From Caulobacter vibrioides OR37 (GTDB lineage: Bacteria > Pseudomonadota > Alphaproteobacteria > Caulobacterales > Caulobacteraceae): DNA of 64,000 bases. The position numbers and the translations under genes are program-made. Of this stretch, positions 34,036 through 42,840 are shown one piece after another (the stretch's first letter is position 1; each line of letters starts with the position of its first letter). The notes under the pieces are model-generated. The model ran no database searches. It saw nothing but the letters and a program-made list of their open reading frames with translations, and was not told where the DNA came from. The DNA is taken from positions 1 through 64,000 of the forward strand of contig NZ_APMP01000019.1 of the NCBI RefSeq assembly GCF_000372645.1. Direction: 5' to 3'.

Positions 34036-34323
34036 ATGACACGCAGGGACCCTTGGACCAGCCTGGCCTTCGACACATGGGCCCTGGGAATCGAGGCGTC
34101 GTCGGTGATCGGCTTGAGGATGCTCAAACTCGCCGCGGGCGGCGCCGAGGCCCAGTCCGAGGCTCAGCTGATGATCGGCGAGAAGGTGGCGGCGGGCATG
34201 GCCCTGCCCATGTTGGCGATGACCGGACAGTTGGGCGCGTCGCCCCCGGCAATCGCCAAGGGCGCTCTGAAGCATCTGCGGAGGAAGGTGCGAGCCAATC
34301 GCCGAAGGCTGACCCGGCTCTAG
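34036..34323 (+). CDS. Small helical, phasin-like protein of unknown function
   Basis: A 95-residue mostly helical protein with a strong ribosome-binding site (AGAAGGAGG, 6 bases before ATG). It starts WTSLAFDTWALGIEASSVIGLR and ends in a very basic tail (LRRKVRANRRRLTRL). I know similar small proteins from other alphaproteobacteria, sometimes likened to phasins, but no function is established. It is 38 bases after the nitroreductase and may be co-transcribed. Confidence 0.75.
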   Translation: MTRRDPWTSLAFDTWALGIEASSVIGLRMLKLAAGGAEAQSEAQLMIGEKVAAGMALPMLAMTGQLGASPPAIAKGALKHLRRKVRANRRRLTRL

Positions 34324-34339
34324 GATCTCCGCCCCCAGT

Positions 34340-34795
34340 TCAACCCCGGCCGCGATAAGGCTGGACGCCTTGGTCGGGGACCCAAAGCCCCTCCGGCGCC
34401 GGGCCGGTCTGCCAGAAGACGTCGATCGGGATGCCGCCGCGCGGATACCAGTAGCCGCCGATGCGCAACCAGCGGGGCTGGGCGACCTCGACAATCTTGC
34501 GTCCGACCTTGACCGTGCAATCCTCGTGGAACGAGCCGTGGTTGCGGAAGCTGGTCAGATAGAGCTTCAGCGACTTGCTCTCGATCAGCCAGTCGCCGGG
34601 GGCGTAGTCGATCACCAGGTGGGCGAAATCCGGCTGGCCGGTGACGGGGCACAGCGAGGTGAACTCCGGCGCGACGAAGCGGGCCAGATACAACACGTCA
34701 TGCTGCGGATTGGGCACGCGCTCGAGAACGGCGGCTTCGGGGCTGGCGGGCGCGTCGACGACGCGGCCCAGCTGGGTGACGTTGAGATCGGTCAT
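34340..34795 (-). CDS. queF: NADPH-dependent preQ0 reductase QueF
   Basis: A 151-residue unimodular QueF, which reduces 7-cyano-7-deazaguanine to preQ1 in queuosine synthesis. The nucleophile is Cys49 ([10 protein letters not shown]), with Asp56, the QueF NADPH motif around ESKSLKLYL (72-80), and the conserved HGSFHED with His86, His90 and Glu91. It stands alone on the minus strand, convergent with the phasin-like gene and divergent from the SDR gene. Confidence 0.95.
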   Translation of the reverse strand: MTDLNVTQLGRVVDAPASPEAAVLERVPNPQHDVLYLARFVAPEFTSLCPVTGQPDFAHLVIDYAPGDWLIESKSLKLYLTSFRNHGSFHEDCTVKVGRKIVEVAQPRWLRIGGYWYPRGGIPIDVFWQTGPAPEGLWVPDQGVQPYRGRG

Positions 34796-34853
34796 CGCCG
34801 CGATTTAGGCCCGACGAGCCCGAGAGACAAGCCGCGCGAGGCTCGCTACAACA

Positions 34854-34873
34854 TCCCAAACAAATGTTTGGGA
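34854..34873. promoter_or_regulatory. Palindrome overlapping the SDR ribosome-binding site
   Basis: TCCCAAAC (34854-34861) and GTTTGGGA (34866-34873) form a perfect 8-bp inverted repeat with a 4-base centre. The right arm contains the GGGAG Shine-Dalgarno of the SDR gene (ATG 34881), so it could be a repressor site or an RNA hairpin hiding the ribosome-binding site. Confidence 0.6.
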
Positions 34874-34880
34874 GAGCGAC

Positions 34881-35681
34881 ATGTCGGGACGGGACTTCGA
34901 AGGTTTCACGGTGGTGATCACCGGCGCGTCCACGGGCCTTGGCCGCGCGATCGCGGTCGAGGTGGCCCGGCGCGGCGCGGGTCTGGTGGTCGTCAACTAC
35001 GCCCGTAGCGCCGAGGAGGCCCAGGAGACCGCGCGCCTGGTCCAGGCCGAAGGCTCCAAGGCGGTTCTCGTGCAAGGCGACGTCGCCAAGGACGAGGACT
35101 GCCAAAAGATCGTCGCGGCCGCCGCGCCCACCGGCCGCATCGACGCCCTGTTCAACAACGCCGGCATGACCAAGTTCGCGCCGAACCACGCCGACCTGGA
35201 CGCGGTGAACGCCGAGGACTTCCTGAAGCTCTATTCAGTCAATGTGGTCGGCGCCTTCCAGATGGTCCGCGCGGCGCGCGCGCTGCTCGAGGCCGCGCCG
35301 TCCCCCGGCGCGGTGGTCAACACCGCCTCGATCGCCGGCGTGATGGGCAACGGCTCCTCGGTGCCCTACGCCGCCTCGAAGGGGGCGATGACCACCATGA
35401 CCTTGTCGCTGGCTCGGGCCTTGGGACCGCGCATCCGGGTCAACGCCGTCAACCCCGGCTTCATCGACACGCCCTGGTTCAAGAACATGCCCGAGGACTC
35501 GATGGAGCGCTTGCGCGCCGGCGCGGCGGCCGCCACGCCGCTGAAGGTGGCCTCGACCGCCGAGGACATCGCCGGGGCCGCGGTGTTTCTCGCCTCGCCG
35601 GCCTCGCGCCACATCACGGGCGAGACCCTGCTGGTCGACGCTGGCCTGCACCTCGGCGGCGCCAGCCTGAGTATGCGCTAA
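34881..35681 (+). CDS. Short-chain dehydrogenase/reductase
   Basis: A 266-residue classical SDR. The cofactor motif TGASTGLG is at 14-21, NNAG at 92-95, and the catalytic Ser150, Tyr163, Lys167. The residue pattern after strand 2 (NYARS) suggests NADP(H). Similar to FabG/3-oxoacyl reductases, but the substrate is not predictable. The start is preceded by a palindrome that covers its ribosome-binding site. Confidence 0.93.
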   Translation: MSGRDFEGFTVVITGASTGLGRAIAVEVARRGAGLVVVNYARSAEEAQETARLVQAEGSKAVLVQGDVAKDEDCQKIVAAAAPTGRIDALFNNAGMTKFAPNHADLDAVNAEDFLKLYSVNVVGAFQMVRAARALLEAAPSPGAVVNTASIAGVMGNGSSVPYAASKGAMTTMTLSLARALGPRIRVNAVNPGFIDTPWFKNMPEDSMERLRAGAAAATPLKVASTAEDIAGAAVFLASPASRHITGETLLVDAGLHLGGASLSMR

Positions 35682-35683
35682 AC

Positions 35684-35724
35684 GCCACAGGACAAGCGGG
35701 TTTCGCGAAACCGCCACCTGTGGC
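35684..35724. terminator. Strong nested hairpin after the SDR gene
   Basis: GCCACAGG (35684-35691) pairs with CCTGTGGC (35717-35724), with an inner stem of about nine pairs (35696-35714) centred on CGCG and containing one bulged G. It starts 3 bases after the SDR stop and probably ends that transcript; there is no T-run. Confidence 0.65.
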
Positions 35725-35927
35725 CGCGTTGCGTACATATTGAAGCAAAATCGTCACACTTCGCCCAAACTTTGTGCGCCCGCTGCCCTAACCGCTGGCG
35801 CTTTTCCCCTCCGGATTGCAACTAAAGACGGGTCGACAGCTAATTGGCTGGGGACGCGACGCGTTTGCAGACGCGGTCTCGGGCGCTGGGCCAACCAGAG
35901 CCTCGACACAGAAAAGGGGATAGGACT

Positions 35928-36620
35928 ATGAAACTGCTGAAGATCATGCTGGCCTCCGCGGCCGCCACGGTCGCTCTGAGCGGCGCGGCCATGGCCGACG
36001 AGCTGAAGCTGGCCTACAACATCGGCGTCACCAGCGATTACGTGTTCCGCGGTGTCAGCCAGACCCAGGAAGACCCGGCGGTCCAAGGCGGCGTCGACGC
36101 CACCTACGGCATGGGCTATGCGGGCGTCTGGGCCTCGAACGTCGACTTCGGCTCGAAGAACCCGTCGACGGAAGTCGACTTCTACGCCGGCGTGAAGCCG
36201 ACCGTGGGCGACACCAGCCTGGACCTGGGCGTCATCTACTACAGCTACACCAAGGACAAGGGCCTGACGCCCGGCGCCTACAGCTACCTGGAACTGAAGG
36301 CCGCCGCTTCGCGCACCTTCGGTCCAGCCACCCTGGGCGCGGCCGTCTACTACTCGCCGGAATTCCCGGGCAAGACCGGCCACGCCACCTATGGCGAGCT
36401 GAACGCCTCGGTGCCGGTCGCCAAGAAGCTGACCCTGAGCGGCGCGATCGGCCGTCAGAACATCCAGAAGGCTTCGGACTACACGACCTGGAACGCGGGC
36501 CTCACCTACGCCATCAACGATAAGCTTTCGGCCGACGTCCGCTACTCGGACACCGACGAGCACTCTTTTGGCAAAATTTATGGCAGCCGCGTGGCGGTTA
36601 GCTTGAAGGCCGCTTTCTAA
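35928..36620 (+). CDS. TIGR02001-type outer-membrane protein
   Basis: A 230-residue outer-membrane beta-barrel. A signal peptide ends in GAAMADE (about residue 23). The body has the family start YNIGVTSDYVFRGVSQTQ, then alternating aromatic/polar strands, and ends in a C-terminal Phe (LKAAF), the usual barrel-assembly signal. No function is established for the family. ATG 35928 follows AAGGGGA; the leader of about 200 bases has no identified promoter. A terminator follows. Confidence 0.9.
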   Translation: MKLLKIMLASAAATVALSGAAMADELKLAYNIGVTSDYVFRGVSQTQEDPAVQGGVDATYGMGYAGVWASNVDFGSKNPSTEVDFYAGVKPTVGDTSLDLGVIYYSYTKDKGLTPGAYSYLELKAAASRTFGPATLGAAVYYSPEFPGKTGHATYGELNASVPVAKKLTLSGAIGRQNIQKASDYTTWNAGLTYAINDKLSADVRYSDTDEHSFGKIYGSRVAVSLKAAF

Positions 36621-36644
36621 GCGCCAAGGCTTAGCAAGAAGACG

Positions 36645-36676
36645 AAGCCGCCCTGGCTCCCCCGGGGCGGCTTTTT
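36645..36676 (+). terminator. Rho-independent terminator after the barrel gene
   Basis: AAGCCGCCC (36645-36653) and GGGCGGCTT (36665-36673) form a 9-bp stem followed by five T's. It is 25 bases after the stop. Confidence 0.92.
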
Positions 36677-36694
36677 CTATGCCAGATCGCCCCT

Positions 36695-37984
36695 CTATGT
36701 CCCGATAAGCTCGGCCGGCGCCTTGGGCGGCCGCATGACGAGCACCGCCAGGAAGATCACGGCCGTGACGCCGGCGAACAGCTGGAAGGTCGGCGCGAAG
36801 CTGCCCAGGCGGTCGCGCATGGCGCCGCCGATGAACGGTCCGGCCGCCGACACGGCCCCGACCAGGCAGGTCAGGGAGAACAGCTCCAGGTTCGACTGGC
36901 GCCCATAATAGTTCAGCAGCAGCACGGTCACGGCCAGCACGGTCAAGCCAAAGCCGACGCCGGTGCCGATCGCGTACAGCAGCATCACCGGCGGCGTCGC
37001 GGCCTTGGACAGCGCCAAGAGGCCCGCGACCAGCATCCCTTGCGCGAAGACCAGCAGCCAGCGCGGATCGACGCGGTCGCCCAAGGCGCCGCCGGCCAGA
37101 CGCGCCAGGGTCTGCATCAACGATTCCAGGCTCAGCATCTTGGCGGCCAGGGCCCCGGCGGCCACCGCGCCGACGCCGGCGGCGACGCCCAGCTCGGTCA
37201 GGTGCGTCACCGACAGGCTGGCCACCGTCACGCCGACCAGCAGGTGGCTGAAATAGGCGGCGACCAGGATGTAGAACTGCGGCGTGCGCAGGGCTTCGGC
37301 CACGGTCCATTCATAGGGCGTGCGATAGACCCTGGCGTTGGCCGGCGCCGCGCGCGCTTCCTGCTCGACCTCCAGATCGACCTCGTGCGCGGCCTTGGCC
37401 AGCCAGGCCGAGCCGCCGACCATCAGGGCGCAAACCAGGCCGAAGACGACCGCCAGCACCGCCTGGGTCAGCCAATAGGCGCGCCAGTCGTTGTGGCTCA
37501 TGCCCATCAGGGTCAGCACCATCCAGGGTCCGGCCGCGCCGCCAAGGGAGCCGAAGGTGAAATAGATCCCGAACGGCAAAGCCCGCTTGCGAAACAGCGA
37601 GGACAGCACGTGCGTGCCCGGGATCAGCGCCGCCATCTGGAAGCCAACCCCGCACGCGGCGGCGCCGACATAGTAGCTGGACAGACTCTGGGCGTTGGCC
37701 AGACCCACGAAACCGCCCGCCAGCACAGCCGCGCCGGCCAGCAGGGTCGCGCGAACGCCGATGCGGCGGATCAGGATGGCCGGCAGCCACGATGACGCGC
37801 CGGTGAAGACGCCCAGCACCGAAAAGCCCGCGAACGCCTTCTCGAAGCTCCAGTTCAACTCGCCGATCATCGCCGGCAGCACCACGCCCAGCGAGCCATA
37901 GGTCGAGGCGGTGATCAGAAAGAGCAGCAAGCTGAAGCCCGCCAGCAGCAACCAGGGGCGAAAGCGGTCTTGGGTCTCGGTCAT
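36695..37984 (-). CDS. MFS transporter
   Basis: A 429-residue inner-membrane protein with 12 predicted segments, of the same general MCT/OxlT-like branch as the transporter at 27937. The central loop between the halves is charged (about 195-215). It lies downstream of a TonB-dependent receptor on the same strand, separated by a repeat element, which suggests uptake of the same compound across the two membranes. The compound is unknown. Confidence 0.9.
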   Translation of the reverse strand: MTETQDRFRPWLLLAGFSLLLFLITASTYGSLGVVLPAMIGELNWSFEKAFAGFSVLGVFTGASSWLPAILIRRIGVRATLLAGAAVLAGGFVGLANAQSLSSYYVGAAACGVGFQMAALIPGTHVLSSLFRKRALPFGIYFTFGSLGGAAGPWMVLTLMGMSHNDWRAYWLTQAVLAVVFGLVCALMVGGSAWLAKAAHEVDLEVEQEARAAPANARVYRTPYEWTVAEALRTPQFYILVAAYFSHLLVGVTVASLSVTHLTELGVAAGVGAVAAGALAAKMLSLESLMQTLARLAGGALGDRVDPRWLLVFAQGMLVAGLLALSKAATPPVMLLYAIGTGVGFGLTVLAVTVLLLNYYGRQSNLELFSLTCLVGAVSAAGPFIGGAMRDRLGSFAPTFQLFAGVTAVIFLAVLVMRPPKAPAELIGT

Positions 37985-37991
37985 TGAAATC

Positions 37992-38119
37992 CTTCTCCTC
38001 CCCCGCGCGGCGGGGGAGGTGGCGCGATGCGAATACGCATCGTGACGGAGGGAGCGTCGCGCGGCGGTCGCGCCCCCTCCACCGCTTCGCGGTCCCCCTC
38101 CCCCGTTGCGCGGGGGAGG
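37992..38119. repeat. Inverted pair of CTCCCCCG-type intergenic repeats
   Basis: CCTCCCCCGC (37997-38006) with GCGGGGGAGG (38010-38019) forms one hairpin; CCTCCCCCG (38097-38105) with CGGGGGAGG (38111-38119) forms another. The two units are related in inverted orientation, and the stretch between them has further complementary pieces (GATGCG/CGCATC; ACCGCTTCGCGGT). This is a repeat type common in Caulobacter intergenic DNA. It fills the gap between the receptor and MFS genes. Confidence 0.78.
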
Positions 38120-38141
38120 ATGAAGCCGGTCATGGCCCGCA

Positions 38142-40529
38142 TCAGAACGTCCGCTTCAGGGTGGCCCGCCACTCGCGCCCCTTGCCCGGCAGGGCGCCGA
38201 GGTTGGCGTAGGTGTCGGCGTCGGGCGTGAAATAGACCTTGTCGAACAGATTATCGATGTTGATCGACACCGTGTAGGACCCGCGCGTCACATATGCCGA
38301 CGCATTGACCAGGCTGTAGGCGGGATAATGCACGGCGTTCTGCACCGTGCCCGCCGTGCGGCTGGTGTGGCTGACGCCCAAGGTCGCGCCGGCCTGGCCC
38401 CAATCACGGGCCTTGCTGGTGTAGGTTCCGTACAGGCTGACCACGGACTTGGGGATCAGGGTGTAGAGGTAGTCACCGCTCCGCCCCGGCAGGCTGGCGA
38501 AGCTCCACACCACATAGGACCCGCCATAGGCCTGCTGGCCCGGTACGCCCGCCGTATAGGCCGGGATGTATTGGAACGACGTGTCCGGCCCCTTCACCTC
38601 GGTCCGTTGGCTATTGCCGGCGAAGGTGAACGACAGACGCTCGGAGGCCAGCCAGCGAACCTCGACCTCGACGCCCTTGGCGCGCGTGCCCTGGACCGTC
38701 GGCGGCGAGATCGCGCCGGTCACCTGGGTGCGGTTCTGGCGATAGGCGGCCAGCGAGCCGATCAGGGTCCCGCGCAACAGCTGGACCTTCACGCCGGCCT
38801 CGGTCAGGTCGGAGCTGGACAGCCAGGAACCGTCGGCGATCAGGTTTGGGGCGACGTCGCCCGCCTGGCTCATCTCCAGCGCGGCGGCCTTGGCATAGCT
38901 GACATAGGGCATCAGCCCGATCGGCAGCCTGTAGGTCGCGCTGGCGCTATAGGTCGCCTTGTCGCGATGGTCCTTTTTCAGGCCCGACGGGACATAGCTG
39001 AGAATGCCCGTGTCCTGGCTCTCGACGCTGTAACGATCCCAGCGGCCGCCCAGAACCAGGTTCAGCCGCCCGACGTCGATGTCGGAGGTGACGAACACCC
39101 CGGTCTGCTTCCAGCGCGAGCGGTTGTCGTTTTCCCACTGGAGACCGCCGGGATCGTTGTCGAAAGGGCTGTCGATGGTGTCGGTGGGCGTCGGACCGAA
39201 GCTGATGTCGCGACGGTCCAGGGCGATCAGGCCGCTGTTGAAGCTCTCGCGTCGCCGGCCTTCGAACCAGCGATGCGAGCCGCCGACCAGCGCCTTGGCG
39301 CGGACCCCGCCCAGATCGGTCGGGAAGGCGTAGGTCACGCGCGCCTCGCTGACCTTGGCGTCGGTCGTGGCCGGATAGCCGTAGCTGACGAAGCGGCGGT
39401 TCTGAAGGCGGTCGTGAAACAGCTGCAGCTTGATGGACCGATCCCCGCCCAGGTCCTTGGCCAGGTCGAAATAGAGGGTCTGGGTGTTGGTCCGCGAGAA
39501 GTCGGCCGGGCTGATATAGACGGTGCGGCGGTCCAGCTTGGTCGTGCCCACGCCCGTGTCCAGGGTGTGAATCGCGTCGGTCGTCGGGAAGCCGTAATAG
39601 GGCAGATAGAGCGCGCTGGCGTAGGGGTACTTGCCGATCTCTCCCGGCGACAGTCGGCCGTTGTGATCGGCGTCGATCAGGCTGGTGTCCCGGCCCGTGA
39701 TGTAGACGCCGTGGTCGATCAGGTCCTGGGTCAGACGGTTCCAGCCAGGCGTCTGCACGTCGCCGTCCGAGTGGTAGACCATGCCGCCGACGGCCGTGCT
39801 CCAGCCACCGCCCAGGTCGAAGTCGGACGACAGCTCCAGCGTCTGGTGACGCGGATAGACGCCCTTGTAGTAGCTGTGGCTGTCCTCGGCCTCGCCATAG
39901 ACAAAAATGCCGCCCCGCGCCTGGCCCAGGGTCACGGGCGCGCCGAACTGACCGGTGACGAGCTTCTTGTTGTAGTCGCCGACGGTGGCGCTCACCTCCC
40001 CTTCCGGCTCGGCCAGGAGGCGGCCCTCGTCGCGGGCGGACTTAGGGATGAAATTGACCAGCCCCCCGACCTTGCCAGCGCCATAGACCGGGGTCGGCGG
40101 GCCGCGCAGGATCTCGATGCGCGAGGCCCCGCCGATCGGAGTCGAATAGGTCCCGCGGTTCTCCACCCGCTTGAAGCCGCGGAAATAGTTCTCGGCCAGG
40201 GTGCCGCGAATATTCAGCGACCCGGGCACGCCGTAGAAGCTGGCGGTGTTGGTCCCTGGCGAGACCTTGGTGACGCCGTCCAGGGTCAGGACGCCGTATC
40301 GTTCCAGCGTCACGTCACTGACGAGGCTGGCCGAGCGGGGCGTCTCGATCAGCGGCTTGGCGATGCCGAACACGGTTTGGCTGGGCTGCCTTTCCAACAG
40401 GCCCGCCTTGTCCCGCGCCACGATCACCACGGCGTCGACCTGATCGGCGACCTGATCCTCGGCGCGCGCGGCCGTGGCGATCGAGAGGCTCAGCACACTG
40501 GCGGACAGCAGGGCGATCTTGGACGGCAT
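38142..40529 (-). CDS. TonB-dependent outer-membrane receptor
   Basis: A 795-residue receptor. A signal peptide ends at ARAEDQ (about 24). The plug domain (about 45-165) has ETPRSASLVSDVTLE and the RIEILRGPPTPVYGAGKVGGLVN motif; the rest is a 22-strand-like barrel ending in a C-terminal Phe. The layout is like ferrisiderophore receptors (FhuE/FpvA class) but there is no extra N-terminal signalling domain. The ligand is unknown. The GntR gene upstream and the MFS downstream suggest one uptake system. Confidence 0.93.
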   Translation of the reverse strand: MPSKIALLSASVLSLSIATAARAEDQVADQVDAVVIVARDKAGLLERQPSQTVFGIAKPLIETPRSASLVSDVTLERYGVLTLDGVTKVSPGTNTASFYGVPGSLNIRGTLAENYFRGFKRVENRGTYSTPIGGASRIEILRGPPTPVYGAGKVGGLVNFIPKSARDEGRLLAEPEGEVSATVGDYNKKLVTGQFGAPVTLGQARGGIFVYGEAEDSHSYYKGVYPRHQTLELSSDFDLGGGWSTAVGGMVYHSDGDVQTPGWNRLTQDLIDHGVYITGRDTSLIDADHNGRLSPGEIGKYPYASALYLPYYGFPTTDAIHTLDTGVGTTKLDRRTVYISPADFSRTNTQTLYFDLAKDLGGDRSIKLQLFHDRLQNRRFVSYGYPATTDAKVSEARVTYAFPTDLGGVRAKALVGGSHRWFEGRRRESFNSGLIALDRRDISFGPTPTDTIDSPFDNDPGGLQWENDNRSRWKQTGVFVTSDIDVGRLNLVLGGRWDRYSVESQDTGILSYVPSGLKKDHRDKATYSASATYRLPIGLMPYVSYAKAAALEMSQAGDVAPNLIADGSWLSSSDLTEAGVKVQLLRGTLIGSLAAYRQNRTQVTGAISPPTVQGTRAKGVEVEVRWLASERLSFTFAGNSQRTEVKGPDTSFQYIPAYTAGVPGQQAYGGSYVVWSFASLPGRSGDYLYTLIPKSVVSLYGTYTSKARDWGQAGATLGVSHTSRTAGTVQNAVHYPAYSLVNASAYVTRGSYTVSINIDNLFDKVYFTPDADTYANLGALPGKGREWRATLKRTF

Positions 40530-40585
40530 GTCTTCGGCTTTCCCGCGCCGTCCGGACGGGGAAGCCGGGCGGTCGCGTCGCCGAT

Positions 40586-40639
40586 ATCTGGTGACGGCTT
40601 GATCTTCGTCAAAATGCCTTCTGACATTTTAGACCAGAT
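40586..40639. promoter_or_regulatory. Nested inverted repeats upstream of the TonB receptor
   Basis: ATCTGGT (40586-40592) matches ACCAGAT (40633-40639), and AAAATG (40611-40616) matches CATTTT (40625-40630) inside it. The region is locally A+T-rich, 60-110 bases before the receptor start. It may be an operator or promoter; I could not match it to a Fur box or riboswitch. Confidence 0.4.
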
Positions 40640-40732
40640 TTTGAAGCCTCTGTGGCGGGAAAGCAGCACGTGACGCTACGTCCGGACGACGTCAGGTTTA
40701 GGTAGGCGCGGAAGAGCGGCGCCGCGAAGGCT

Positions 40733-41458
40733 TCAAGCGGCCCCGACGTGCGGCCGGGTCTGGGCCTCAGGCTGGACGTTCAGGATCTTGAGCATCGCGG
40801 CGCGAGAGGCCGCCGCGTCGCCGCCGGCGATGACCCGGGCGACCTGCCGGTGCTCCTCGATCTCGTCCAGCAGCTCCTGCTCGGTGGCGCCGTTGAACGA
40901 GAACACCCAGAAGCGAGCGGCCTTGTGCTGCAGGGGGATCAGGATGCGGGCCAGGGCGAGATTGCCCGAGGCCCGCGCCACCAGGGCATGAAAGCGCAGA
41001 TCCATGGCCACCAGGGCCGGCAGATCGCAGGTCCGCGCGGCCGCCTCCCCCTCGGCGAACACGTCGTACATGGCCTGGGCCTCGGCCTTGGAGGCGTTCC
41101 GCGCCGCCAGGCACGCGCAGTGCGGCTCGATCAGCACGCGGGCTTCGTAACCCTGGCGCAGCTCCACCAGATCCAGCGGCGCGACCATCGTGCCCGAGCG
41201 GGCGCGGCGGATCACAAGGCCTTCCAGCGCCAGGCGCCCCAGGGCGTCGCGCACACCCGCCAAGCCCATGTCGTAGCGCGCGGCCAAGGACTGCTCGTCC
41301 AGGCGCGCCCCGGCGGGCAGCTCGCCCAGGATCAGGTCCAGCAGGATGCGCTCATAGACCTTGGTCTTCTGCAGCTCCGGCGCCCAATCCTCCAGCCCCG
41401 AGGAATTGGCGACGTCCAGCACCAGCGTGCGCGCGGAATTCAACGAGGGCGAGACCAT
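40733..41458 (-). CDS. GntR-family regulator (FCD/FadR-like)
   Basis: A 241-residue regulator: winged helix at about 30-95 (LPAGARLDEQSLAARYDMG, then VRDALGRLALEGLV) and an all-helical FCD effector domain with metal-ligand-like residues (FHALVARASGN; HRQVARVI). ATG 41458 is preferred because GGA lies 7 bases upstream and a perfect palindrome sits just before it; a start at 41509 would put that palindrome in the coding sequence. Probably regulates itself and the receptor/MFS genes downstream. Confidence 0.88.
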   Translation of the reverse strand: MVSPSLNSARTLVLDVANSSGLEDWAPELQKTKVYERILLDLILGELPAGARLDEQSLAARYDMGLAGVRDALGRLALEGLVIRRARSGTMVAPLDLVELRQGYEARVLIEPHCACLAARNASKAEAQAMYDVFAEGEAAARTCDLPALVAMDLRFHALVARASGNLALARILIPLQHKAARFWVFSFNGATEQELLDEIEEHRQVARVIAGGDAAASRAAMLKILNVQPEAQTRPHVGAA

Positions 41459-41467
41459 GAGCGATCC

Positions 41468-41486
41468 ATCAGCGACCATCGCTGAT
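41468..41486. promoter_or_regulatory. Probable GntR operator
   Basis: ATCAGCGA (41468-41475) and TCGCTGAT (41479-41486) form a perfect 8-bp inverted repeat with a 3-base centre, 10 bases before the preferred GntR start. The size fits an FCD-type dimer site and suggests autoregulation. Confidence 0.55.
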
Positions 41487-41549
41487 AGGTAATGTGAAAT
41501 TTCAGACATGACTAGGCGGATCCCGCCCCTAAGGGGCGGAACTCAAAAC

Positions 41550-42356
41550 CTAGAACGCCGGGATCACCGCCCCGCCGTATGTCTTCTCGATGAAGGCCTT
41601 CACCTCCGGCGAGGTCAGGGCCGCGGCCAGTTTCTTGACGCGCGGATCGTCCTTGTTGTCCGGACGTCCCACCAGATAGTTCACATACGGGCTGGTCTTG
41701 TCCTCGATGATCAGGGCGTCCTTGCCGGGGTTCAGCTTGGCGTCGAGGGCGTAGTTGGTGTTGATCACCGCCAAGTCCACCTGATCCAGCACGCGCGGCA
41801 AGGCCGGCGCCTCCAGTTCCTTGAACTTCAGGTTCCTCGGATTGCCGGTGATGTCCTTCAGGCTGGAGAGCGCGTTCTTAGGGTCGCGGAGGGTGAGGAC
41901 GCCGTTCTTGGCCAGCAGGATCAGCGCCCGCCCCTCGGTGCTGGCGTCGTTGGGGATCGCCACCGTCGCGCCGTTCGGGACCTCGCCGATCGTCGTCCAC
42001 CGACGCGAATAGGCGCCGATCGGCTCGACGTGCACGCCCTGGATCGCGACCAGGTTCGTTCCCTTGTCGTGGTTGAAGCTCTGGAGATAGGGCAGAGTCT
42101 CGAAATAGCTGACGTCGATGCGCTTTTCCGCGACCTGGGTGTTGGGCTGGACGTAGTCGTTGAAGACCTTGACCTCGATCTTCAGGCCCTCGGCGGCCAG
42201 CTTCGGCTTGATGAACTCAAGCACCTGCGCGTGCGGGATCGCCGTCGCCGCCACCGTCAGGGTGTCCGGCGCGCTGGCCTTCGGCGTCCGGGGACCGCAG
42301 GCGGCGAGCGACATCGCGGCGAGGCCGAGAACGAGGAAAGCACGACGAGCGGCCAT
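41550..42356 (-). CDS. metQ: Methionine ABC importer substrate-binding lipoprotein MetQ
   Basis: A 268-residue lipoprotein (LAAC, Cys20) of the NlpA/MetQ family: TVAATAIPHAQVLEFIKP, VFNDYVQPNTQVAEKRIDVSYF, and QTLPYLQSFNHDKG-like region. Binds D/L-methionine for MetNI. It is the last gene of metN-metI-(small protein)-metQ, after a 139-base gap that may hold its own promoter. I looked for a SAM riboswitch in the gap and saw none. Confidence 0.93.
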   Translation of the reverse strand: MAARRAFLVLGLAAMSLAACGPRTPKASAPDTLTVAATAIPHAQVLEFIKPKLAAEGLKIEVKVFNDYVQPNTQVAEKRIDVSYFETLPYLQSFNHDKGTNLVAIQGVHVEPIGAYSRRWTTIGEVPNGATVAIPNDASTEGRALILLAKNGVLTLRDPKNALSSLKDITGNPRNLKFKELEAPALPRVLDQVDLAVINTNYALDAKLNPGKDALIIEDKTSPYVNYLVGRPDNKDDPRVKKLAAALTSPEVKAFIEKTYGGAVIPAF

Positions 42357-42495
42357 GAAAGGCTCCGATAAGGCGATCTGACGGGTAGGCTTTTGCCCTG
42401 ATACGCGGCGAGCCGGAAATCAGATTTCCTGGCGGCCTCGTCAGTCGAGACCACGCCCTTCTAGGAGCACGGGCCGAGGGCGAAGGGAGATGCCC

Positions 42496-42840
42496 CTAAA
42501 CGTCGTCGTTCGCCGCCTCCGGGACGTCGGGCGGACCGTGGATGATCCAGCTGACGACGAAGTCGGGCTTGTCGCCGGCCAGGCTGGTCACGCCTTCCGC
42601 CGCCGGCTGGATAGCCGAGGTCTGGGGCGGCAGAGTGTAGGTGTCGCCGTCATGCTCGCCCATCAGGTCCAGAACGACGCCCTCGTCCTCGGTGGCGTCG
42701 ATGACCACGCCGAAGAACTGCTGGCGCTCGACCACCTCGCCGTCGTCGTCGAGGAAGGTCAGGTTCATCAGCAGCGTCTTGCCCAGCAGCGCCTCGGCGA
42801 AGACGGGATCCCAGTGGAGATCGATGGGTTCGTCGGTCAT
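42496..42840 (-). CDS. Small acidic protein inside the met operon
   Basis: A 114-residue acidic protein with no signal or membrane segment. A helical start (DPVFAEALLGKTLLMNLTF) is followed by beta strands with ERQQFFGVVIDA and a run DEGVVLDLMGEHDGDTY. I do not recognise the family. It overlaps the metI stop by 4 bases (ATGA), so it is translated with the importer. A role in importer regulation is only inference. Confidence 0.8.
   Translation of the reverse strand: MTDEPIDLHWDPVFAEALLGKTLLMNLTFLDDDGEVVERQQFFGVVIDATEDEGVVLDLMGEHDGDTYTLPPQTSAIQPAAEGVTSLAGDKPDFVVSWIIHGPPDVPEAANDDV

Noticed and set aside
38328..40673. 781-codon frame antisense to the TonB receptor
   Set aside because: Shadow frame; the receptor motifs are on the other strand.
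42357..42495. SAM riboswitch ahead of metQ
   Set aside because: No SAM-I or SAM-II core pattern could be found by eye.
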